Assembly (NCBI RefSeq): GCF_041435115.1
Contig: NZ_CP108046.1
Span: forward strand, 2,170,001-2,234,000
Length of the DNA stretch: 64,000 nt
From: Streptomyces sp. NBC_00289
Lineage (GTDB): Bacteria > Actinomycetota > Actinomycetes > Streptomycetales > Streptomycetaceae
Direction of reading: 5' to 3'
The notes below the pieces were generated by a model. That model was given only the letters and a program-made list of their open reading frames with translations, made no database searches and was not told where the DNA came from. The translations under genes and the position numbers were made by a program. Positions within the stretch are counted from its first letter, which is position 1. Each line of letters starts with the position of its first letter. Positions 58,145 through 64,000 of this stretch are shown piece by piece.

Positions 58145-58422
58145 GGGCCCGACTCGCGACCTCCTGACGCAGGGCAGAGCAGCGCCGTGCTTGCCCTGCG
58201 GCAGCCCGGCGTTCTTCCCGCGCGGGCACGAACAGCACGCGGGCCACCGAGGGCGGCTCCCGCAGCGACGAGGTCTCCGTCCGCAAGACCCTGTCCCACT
58301 CGGCGGCTCGGTATCTCGGTGCAACGGCGGCTCGGTGCATCGGTGCATCGGTGGTCCGGGGGCTCAGTGGCCCGGTACTCAGTGACTCAGTGGCTCACTG
58401 GCTCAGTGCGCCCAGCGGCGGG

Positions 58423-59601
58423 CTACTCCCCCACGAGCGCCTGCTCCGGACCGGAGACCACCGGTGGCCAGGTCGGCCAGCCATCGGCAGGCGCGAGCGC
58501 CACGGCCCGCCACCACGGGGTCGCGGGCGGCGAGTCGGCCGGCTCGAACGGCTCGCCGGGCCGTGGCGCCGCCATGGTGACCCCGGCCTTGTGAGCCTCC
58601 CGCATCGTCCACTCCCCGGGCTCCGCCCACGGATGTGTCGCCAGGTTGAAGGTGCCCCAGTGGATCGGCATCAGGACACCGACGGCCGGATCCCCGCCCT
58701 GCAGGTCGAGGTGGGCACGGACTCCCTCCTCCGGCGTCATGTGGATGTCGGGCCAGAAGTCCGAATAGGCACCGATCTGGATCATCGTGGCGTCGAACGG
58801 ACCGTGCGCCGCGCCGATCTCCCGGAAGCCCTCGAAGTACCCCGTGTCCCCACTGTGGAATATCCGGTGCTCGGCTCCGGTGACGACCCAGGAGGCCCAG
58901 AGCGTGTGCTGGGTGTTGCGCAGGCCCCGGCCACAGAAGTGGCGGGCCGGGGTGGCGGTCAGGGTGAGCCCGCCGACCTTGGTCGTCTCGTGCCAGTCCA
59001 GCTCGCGCAGGCGGTCGGGGGACACGCCCCAGCGCTCGAGGTGGGCGCCCACGCCGAGCGGTACGGCGAACACGGTGTCCGTGCCGGCCAGCGCCTTGAT
59101 GGTGGGCAGGTCGAGATGGTCGTAGTGGTCGTGGGAGATGACCACGACGTCGACCGGACCGAGCGCGGTCAGCGCGAGCGGCACCGGATGCAGCCGCTTC
59201 GGCCCGGCGAAGGGGAACGGGGAGCAGCGCTCGCCCCACACGGGGTCGAACAGCACCCGCTGTCCGTCGATCTCCGCGAGCACACTGGAGTGGCCCGTCC
59301 AGGTCAGCCGCAGCCCGGTGGCGGGCGGCCTGGCGATGTCGGCGAGGGTGGTGGTGTGCAGCGGAATCGTGCCGCTGGGTGCGCGACGGGGCCGCGAGTC
59401 CTTGTCGAAGAAGACCTTCGCGAACGCCGTCATGGAGCCGGAGGGCCGGGTCCTGGCCTCGCCCCCGGGATTCTGGAAGACGCCGTCCTTGAAATGGGGC
59501 GATCTACGGATGCGCGCCATGCGCTCACCCTCGGGGTCCGCGCCGAAGGCCACGGGCCGCAGCGCTCGGAGCCCGGAGCTGAGGGAACGGAATCCGGCCA
59601 C
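58423..59601 (-). CDS. Metallo-beta-lactamase-fold hydrolase (UlaG/NAPE-PLD-like)
   Basis: A 392-residue MBL-fold protein. TWTGHSSVLAEIDGQRVLFDPVW is near 105, the metal motif VVISHDHYDHLDLPTIKAL near 150, TPARHFCGRGL near 218, HSGDTGYFEGFREIG near 250 and the last metal His in LMPIHWGTFNLATHPW near 312. This is the arrangement of N-acylphosphatidylethanolamine phospholipase D-like bacterial proteins. GTG at 59601 with GGAGGTACC directly upstream. Its cellular substrate is unknown; a phospholipid or phosphodiester is likely. Confidence 0.92.
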   Translation of the reverse strand: MAGFRSLSSGLRALRPVAFGADPEGERMARIRRSPHFKDGVFQNPGGEARTRPSGSMTAFAKVFFDKDSRPRRAPSGTIPLHTTTLADIARPPATGLRLTWTGHSSVLAEIDGQRVLFDPVWGERCSPFPFAGPKRLHPVPLALTALGPVDVVVISHDHYDHLDLPTIKALAGTDTVFAVPLGVGAHLERWGVSPDRLRELDWHETTKVGGLTLTATPARHFCGRGLRNTQHTLWASWVVTGAEHRIFHSGDTGYFEGFREIGAAHGPFDATMIQIGAYSDFWPDIHMTPEEGVRAHLDLQGGDPAVGVLMPIHWGTFNLATHPWAEPGEWTMREAHKAGVTMAAPRPGEPFEPADSPPATPWWRAVALAPADGWPTWPPVVSGPEQALVGE

Positions 59602-59816
59602 GGTACCTCCAGGTGGAGTCGGTAAGACGTTCCATTATGGTCGGCCCGACCGACAGTGCGGGACCTGCCCGGTCCCAGGGGGGTCGCGCACGCTGCCAAC
59701 GGTGATCCGTCCGGCCCGTCGACCGGGCACCGAGCGGCTCGGACACCGACTCACCACTGACTCGTCATTCAGTAACATCAGTGCTTCGCCGACCCGCGCG
59801 TTCGCGAGAGGACCGC

Positions 59817-60995
59817 ATGACCACTCCCCTGATGTCGCTCACCTGGACCGATCACGTCACCGGCCGCCAGGGCTTCCTGGTCGTCGACCGACTGGTGCGC
59901 GGCGTCTCCAGTGGCGGGCTGCGCATGCGCGCGGGCTGCACCCCGGACGAGGTCGCCGGGCTGGCCCGCGGCATGACCATGAAAGAGGCACTGCACTACA
60001 ACCCCGACGGCCGCTACATCCCGCTGGGCGGCGCCAAGGGCGGCATCGACTGCGACCCCCAGGACCCGGGGGCGTACGGACTGCTGGTGCGCTACCTGCG
60101 CGCCATGCGGCCCTACGTCGAGAGTTGCTGGACCACGGGCGAGGACCTCGGGCTCAGTCAGGACCTCGTGGACCGGGCGGCCGTGGAGGCGGGACTCGTC
60201 TCGTCCATCCAGGCCGTGTATCCCCTGCTGGACGACGAGACCACCGCCCGGCGCCGGCTCGCGGACGCCTTCGCGGTCGAAGTGGACGGCATCGGCCTGG
60301 ACGAACTGGTCGGCGGCTGCGGTGTCGCCGAGTCGGCGCTGGCGGCCCTGGACCGTGCCGGGGTGCCGTACGCGGGCACGCGGGTCGCCGTGCAGGGCCT
60401 GGGCACCATGGGCGGAGCCACGGCCCGCTTCCTCGCGCGGGCGGGGCTCACGGTCGTGGCCGTAGCCGACATCAAGGGCACGATCGCCAATCCGGCGGGC
60501 CTCGACGTCGAGGCGCTGCTCGCCGCACGGGACACCTACGGCACCGTGGACCGCTCCGCGCTGCGTCCGCAGGACCGGGAACTGCCCGGCGAGGCCTGGC
60601 TGTCGACCGGGGCGGAGATCCTGGTTCCGGCGGCGGTCTCGTACGCCGTCGACACCGCGAACCAGGAGCTGATCTCCGCCCGCTGGATCGTCGAGGCGGC
60701 CAACATGCCCGTGCTGCCCGAGGCGGAGGAACTGCTCGCGGCGCGCGGGATCACCGTGCTGCCGGACGTGGTCGTCAACTCGGGGACGAACGCGTGGTGG
60801 TGGTGGACGCTGTTCGGCGACATCGAGGCGGACGCGGACGAGGCGTTCGCGCACACCCGTCGCTCGATGCGCGCACTGGTCGAACAGATGCTGGCCCGCG
60901 CCGACGCCGACGGGACGACACCGCGGGCCGCCGCGCACGCCCTCGTCGCGGACCGGCTGCCGGTGATCGCCGAGCGGTTCGGCTGGTATCGCTGA
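59817..60995 (+). CDS. Glu/Leu/Phe/Val dehydrogenase family protein
   Basis: A 392-residue amino-acid dehydrogenase of the GDH superfamily, deaminating an amino acid with NAD(P). SSGGLRMRAGCTPDEVAGLARGMTMKEAL is near 30, the catalytic Lys motif IPLGGAKGGIDCDPQDPG near 63, the NAD fold VAVQGLGTMGGATARFLARAGLTVVAVAD near 200 and a C-terminal NSGTNAWWWW near 322. It differs from the usual streptomycete valine dehydrogenase in sequence and length. The ATG at 59817 follows GAGAGGACCGC. A TetR gene follows 93 nt downstream, possibly its regulator. Confidence 0.88.
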   Translation: MTTPLMSLTWTDHVTGRQGFLVVDRLVRGVSSGGLRMRAGCTPDEVAGLARGMTMKEALHYNPDGRYIPLGGAKGGIDCDPQDPGAYGLLVRYLRAMRPYVESCWTTGEDLGLSQDLVDRAAVEAGLVSSIQAVYPLLDDETTARRRLADAFAVEVDGIGLDELVGGCGVAESALAALDRAGVPYAGTRVAVQGLGTMGGATARFLARAGLTVVAVADIKGTIANPAGLDVEALLAARDTYGTVDRSALRPQDRELPGEAWLSTGAEILVPAAVSYAVDTANQELISARWIVEAANMPVLPEAEELLAARGITVLPDVVVNSGTNAWWWWTLFGDIEADADEAFAHTRRSMRALVEQMLARADADGTTPRAAAHALVADRLPVIAERFGWYR

Positions 60996-61088
60996 CGGGC
61001 CGGCCACCGCCCGTGGGCACCGTCCGGAACAGGCCGAACGGCGGCCGCCTCGTCCGGCGCGCACAGATCGACACATTAGGGTGACCGC

Positions 61089-61709
61089 GTGGCGAGAGTG
61101 CGGTTGAGCGTGGCGGAGCGGCGCGAGGAGTTGCTGCGGGCGGCCATCGAGCAGATCCAGGCGCGGGGCATCGCGGCGGTCAGGATCGCCGACGTCGCCT
61201 CGGCGCTCGGCGTGAGCAACGCGCTGGTGCTGTATCACTTCTCGACCAAGGAGAAGCTGGTCGCCGCGGCGTTCACCTACGCCGCCGAGGACGACCTCGC
61301 GCACCTGCGCAAGCTTCTCGGCCGCCGTACCACCGCGCTGCGCCGACTGCGGTCGGCCGTGCGCTGGTACGCGCCGACCGGCCAGGCCAAGGGCTGGCGG
61401 CTGTGGATCGAAGGCTGGGCGGCCGCGCTGCGCGAGCCCGCCTTGCAGGACGTCACCCGGGACCTCGACCGGCAGTGGAAGGCGGCGATCGCCGAGGTCG
61501 TCGCGGAGGGCGTGGCCGCGGGCGAGTTCCGGTGCCCGGACCCCGCCGGTACGGCCCTGCGCCTCACGGCCCTGCTCGACGGCCTCGCCGTACAGATGAC
61601 GTCCTACGCGGGAGCGGTGTCGCGCACGCGGGCGCAGGAGTGGGTGGACGACGCCCTGGCCCGTGAACTCGGCCTGAAGCGAGAGGCGTTGACCAGCCCG
61701 GAGCGCTGA
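61089..61709 (+). CDS. TetR-family transcriptional regulator
   Basis: A 206-residue TetR protein. HTH RREELLRAAIEQIQARGIAAVRIADVASALGVSNALVLYHFSTKEKL is at about 10-58; the BetI-like C-terminal domain has WRLWIEGWAAALREPALQDVTRDLDRQW near 103. GTG start, no clear RBS apart from a GGG-rich stretch. Same strand as the dehydrogenase gene, so perhaps a cotranscribed regulator. Confidence 0.9.
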   Translation: MARVRLSVAERREELLRAAIEQIQARGIAAVRIADVASALGVSNALVLYHFSTKEKLVAAAFTYAAEDDLAHLRKLLGRRTTALRRLRSAVRWYAPTGQAKGWRLWIEGWAAALREPALQDVTRDLDRQWKAAIAEVVAEGVAAGEFRCPDPAGTALRLTALLDGLAVQMTSYAGAVSRTRAQEWVDDALARELGLKREALTSPER

Positions 61710-61886
61710 CGGCCCGCCCGCCGCGACCAGCGCCCGCCACGGCGAGCCCGCGGCACGCCGAGCCTCCGACCCAGTGAAACGCCCCGCCCCGGAACGGACC
61801 GCACAGCGAACGACCACAACGGTGAACGACCAGCCCAGCCAGCGCCCGCCGCGCTTCAGCACCGGACACCTCCGGACGACAGCCCT

Positions 61887-61944
61887 GGCCGGCACCCCCA
61901 GCCCAGGCCGGTCCATGGACCGGCCTGGGCTGGGGGTGCCGGCC
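61887..61944. terminator. 58-bp perfect palindrome, bidirectional terminator-like
   Basis: Two 29-bp arms meet at CCATGG without spacer, between the convergent tetR (61709) and SGNH (62015) genes. As RNA it forms a near-complete hairpin on either strand. The rest of the 305-nt gap 61710-62014 shows no gene. Confidence 0.75.
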
Positions 61945-62014
61945 CGGACCACGGACGGCGTCGGCCCGAACCGGCCCCCGCGCCCCGCCCCGTCGCTCCC
62001 GCCCCGCCCCGCCC

Positions 62015-62833
62015 TCAAGCCACCGCGGCGATCCGCATCTTGATGTCGTCCGGCGACAGCGCACCCTTGGCGGTCACGTGGTCCCCCGACGACTCCCCGC
62101 GCAGCCGGCGTCCGATCCACGGAACCAGGTACTCGCGTGCCCAGTGGACGTCGTCCCGTCGGACGTCGAGGGGGCCGCGGTGCGGGAGCGGCGGCCAGGG
62201 CTGGTCCGGGTCGGCCGGGACTTCCAGGCCGAGGACCTGACCGGCCCGCAGTGCCACGCGCGTGTGTCCCTCGGGCGACAGGTGGAGGCGGTCGCCGTCC
62301 CAGGCCCGCCGGTCCTGAATGGTCTTGAGGGACCACAGGTCGAGCACCGGACAGCCGTACCGGTCGGCCACGGCCCGGACATGGCCGTTGTAGGTGGCGA
62401 TCTTGCCGCGCAGATGCCTGAGCACGGGCACGCCACGGGTGTCGAAGCCGGTCGTCACCATGACGGTGCCGGAGACCGCGGTGAGCCGGGCGATCGCCCG
62501 CTCGAAGCGCTCGGCGACCTCGTCGGGGTCCGTGCCGGGTCGGATGATGTCGTTGCCGCCGGCGCTGAACGACACCAGGTCGGGGGCCAGTTCGACGGCC
62601 TGCGGAAGCTGGTCCTCGACGATCTGGTCGAGCAGCTTGCCGCGCACCGCGAGGTTCGCGTAGTCGAAGTCGCCCTCGGGTCGCCGGTCCGCGAGAAGCA
62701 CCGCGAACCGGTCGGCCCAGCCGACGAACGCCCCTTCGGGGCCCGGGTCACCGACGCCCTCGGTGAAGCTGTCCCCCAGCGCCACGTACGACCCGATCAC
62801 TGATCTGTTGTCACTCTTCGAATCGTCTGCCAC
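62015..62833 (-). CDS. SGNH/GDSL-family esterase
   Basis: A 272-residue SGNH hydrolase. Block I YVALGDSFTEGVGDPGPEG carries the nucleophilic Ser near residue 22, block II Gly is in NLAVRGKLLDQI near 60, block III is SFSAGGNDIIRPG with Asn near 93, and block V DRLHLSPEGH supplies Asp and His near 180. There is no signal peptide, so it is probably cytoplasmic. GTG start. Acts on an ester of unknown nature. Confidence 0.93.
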   Translation of the reverse strand: MADDSKSDNRSVIGSYVALGDSFTEGVGDPGPEGAFVGWADRFAVLLADRRPEGDFDYANLAVRGKLLDQIVEDQLPQAVELAPDLVSFSAGGNDIIRPGTDPDEVAERFERAIARLTAVSGTVMVTTGFDTRGVPVLRHLRGKIATYNGHVRAVADRYGCPVLDLWSLKTIQDRRAWDGDRLHLSPEGHTRVALRAGQVLGLEVPADPDQPWPPLPHRGPLDVRRDDVHWAREYLVPWIGRRLRGESSGDHVTAKGALSPDDIKMRIAAVA

Positions 62834-62945
62834 ATCGAGCCATGATTCACCTTCGGATGTGACCTACGCGATCGTAAGAATGGGTTGACTACCGGTGAGA
62901 TAAGCCACTCGTAAAGTGTTCACCAAGCCAGGAATAGGCTTCTGG

Positions 62946-63662
62946 TCAGCGCTGTTGACGCGACGACTGCCACACCCGGAAGCCGGCGAGCCGGAAGTGG
63001 CTCCAGGTGGTCCGGAACGCGAAGTGCCCACTCGTGTACGGCTGCGGGTCGGCGAAGTCGAAGACGAGCCGTCCGTTGTTCCACCACCGCACGGTCGAAC
63101 CGTCGGACACGATCCGGACATGGTGGGGCCGGTTCGCCACGAGGAGCGGTTCGGTGTAGTCGTAGATCAGCGGACGCACGCCGGCCTCGCCGACGTAACG
63201 GCGCAGCCGGGTCGTGGTGTTGCCGTTGGCGCCGTAGCCGACGTAGTACGTCCTGAGGTGGTCGTACTCCGCGAGCGCCCCGCCCCTCGGGGTGGCGAAG
63301 AGGTCGTCGGGCGAGCGGACGTCGAGGGCGTTCCAGAAGTTGTTGAGGTCCGAGACCCGGTCGTTGACCCCGCCCTCCGAGACGGGCGTGGCGGTGTACT
63401 CGATGACGTACGGCCCCGTGAGCCGCTGCGTGAACCAGATCGTCGCCCCGGCGGGCACGTCGACGTCCAGCGTGCCGCGGGAGGCGGTGACGGTCCCGCC
63501 CTGCTCCAGTTCGACGGCCCACCGGCCGAGGCCGTGACGAAAGTCGTCGTGGGCGATCAGGCGGCGGTGGCGGGGCGCGGCGCTCGCGGTGGCGGCCGGG
63601 GCGAGGGCGGCCAGGGCGGCGCCGGCGGTCAGGGCGCCGAAGGCTCTGCGCGTGGTCGTCAC
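62946..63662 (-). CDS. Tat-exported concanavalin-fold protein (DUF6250/YesU-like)
   Basis: A 238-residue secreted protein. The N-terminus TTTRRAFGALTAGAALAALA is a twin-arginine signal with an Ala-x-Ala cleavage site near residue 28. The mature part (DDFRHGLGRWAVELEQGG, NNFWNALDVRSPDD, YYVGYGANGNTTTRLRRY, YDYTEPLLVANRPHHVRIVSDG, TSGHFAFRTTWSHFRLAGFRVW) resembles the DUF6250/DUF1961 beta-sandwich group found in polysaccharide-utilisation loci. A carbohydrate-binding or -cleaving role outside the cell is likely. The GTG at 63662 is chosen because it places the Tat signal at the N-terminus and has AAGGAG upstream. Confidence 0.82.
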   Translation of the reverse strand: MTTTRRAFGALTAGAALAALAPAATASAAPRHRRLIAHDDFRHGLGRWAVELEQGGTVTASRGTLDVDVPAGATIWFTQRLTGPYVIEYTATPVSEGGVNDRVSDLNNFWNALDVRSPDDLFATPRGGALAEYDHLRTYYVGYGANGNTTTRLRRYVGEAGVRPLIYDYTEPLLVANRPHHVRIVSDGSTVRWWNNGRLVFDFADPQPYTSGHFAFRTTWSHFRLAGFRVWQSSRQQR

Positions 63663-63877
63663 GGGGGTACGGCTCCTTCGGTGGGCGGGAGTGGTGCGGG
63701 AGGGCTCCGGGGCGCGTCCGGCCCCGCTGCCGTCGAGGTCGCGGGCAGACCTCCACCGACGGACGGAAAGCGCTTGCCCGCAACGGAGTTCACTGTGTCC
63801 CACCCCGTCCCTCCTGTCGACACCCCGAGGTCCCGCGCCACACGACCGCAACACGACGATCATGAACGCCACACACA

Positions 63878-63916
63878 CCGAAGGCCGGACCCAGGGGATA
63901 GGGGTCCGGCCTTCGG
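63878..63916 (-). terminator. Terminator hairpin of the right-edge gene
   Basis: Perfect 15-bp stem with a 9-nt loop, 30 nt past the stop codon at 63946 on the minus strand. The region between it and the Tat-protein start (63663-63877) holds no gene. Confidence 0.65.
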
Positions 63917-63945
63917 CAGCGTGTCAGGCAGGGGTGGTGCGGGGA

Positions 63946-64000
63946 TCAGCCTACGGCGACGCCGTGCGCGCGCAGGTAGGCGATCGGGTCGACGTCGGAG
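63946..64000 (-). CDS. 3' end of an unidentified gene (cut by window edge)
   Basis: Only the last 17 residues and stop are in the window (ending DPIAYLRAHGVAVG). The open frame, G/C third positions and a terminator hairpin downstream support a real gene, but too little is visible to name a family. Confidence 0.5.
   Translation of the reverse strand, partial: SDVDPIAYLRAHGVAVG

Noticed and set aside
57647..58348. Minus-strand frame of 233 codons in the repeat tract
   Set aside because: Composed of repeat translations, equally open frames exist on the other strand, no ribosome site; treated as non-coding.

Overview
The window looks like chromosomal DNA of a Streptomyces-type actinomycete. Coding GC is very high with strong G/C bias at codon position 3, GTG starts are common, and genes often overlap by 4 nt (ATGA/GTGA). 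There are two complete CvnABCD conservons and several families typical of streptomycetes (GPP34, MmcQ/YjbR, NAPE-PLD-like MBL). No rRNA, phage, transposase, integrase or CRISPR was found. One tRNA gene, tRNA-Pro(GGG), lies at 42765-42838.

Region 1 (1-42.6 kb) is a large acyl-CoA catabolic cluster. It holds eight acyl-CoA dehydrogenases, four enoyl-CoA hydratase/isomerases, a MaoC hydratase, three SDRs (two of the 17beta-HSD4 type), an aldehyde dehydrogenase, a GMC oxidoreductase, two lipid-transfer-type thiolases each paired with a DUF35 Zn-ribbon/OB partner, two acyl-CoA ligases plus a ligase-like fragment, a CaiB-type CoA-transferase, a PaaI-type thioesterase, two LLM flavin/F420 oxidoreductases, an ACMSD-like amidohydrolase, a DoxX protein, a GNAT/acyl-CoA-ligase fusion that lacks its ATP-grasp core, a GH1-fold protein with both catalytic Glu replaced by Asp, and its own EtfBA. 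The content resembles the side-chain half of actinobacterial sterol/bile-acid catabolism (heteromeric ACAD pairs, Ltp/DUF35 retro-aldolase pairs, 17beta-HSD4-like SDRs). No ring-cleaving or carboxylase genes are in view, so the substrate is unknown: a branched, alicyclic or isoprenoid carboxylic acid is the best inference.

Nearly every transcription unit of region 1 starts next to a short AT-rich element. Nine elements align to a 15-bp motif with core YAAYTANNTAAS, seven of them 25-60 bp from the nearest start codon and two further away. One lies in front of the only classical regulator in the cluster, a FadR-type GntR protein, and one in front of the first conservon (cvnABCD, 11.3-15.2 kb). 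This suggests one regulon that covers catabolic enzymes, its repressor and a GTPase signalling module.

Region 2 (42.6-52.7 kb) is ordinary chromosomal content: tRNA-Pro, MmcQ-like protein, GNAT, an XRE-cupin regulator with a perfect palindromic operator over its start codon, the threonine-degradation pair tdh-kbl followed by a LysR gene, an SDR/SnoaL pair that shares an operator-like palindrome with a nearby TetR gene, a LysR gene divergent from a muconolactone-isomerase-like gene, and a GPP34 protein. A 22-bp tandem repeat array lies just beyond the 3' end of the second lysR.

Region 3 (52.7-64 kb) holds a GAF protein, a second conservon (its cvnA tail appears frameshifted), a 1.1-kb gene-free stretch with 36-bp and 105-bp repeats, an MBL-fold hydrolase, a Glu/Leu/Val dehydrogenase family protein with a TetR regulator, an SGNH esterase, a Tat-exported concanavalin-fold protein and the 3' end of an unidentified gene.
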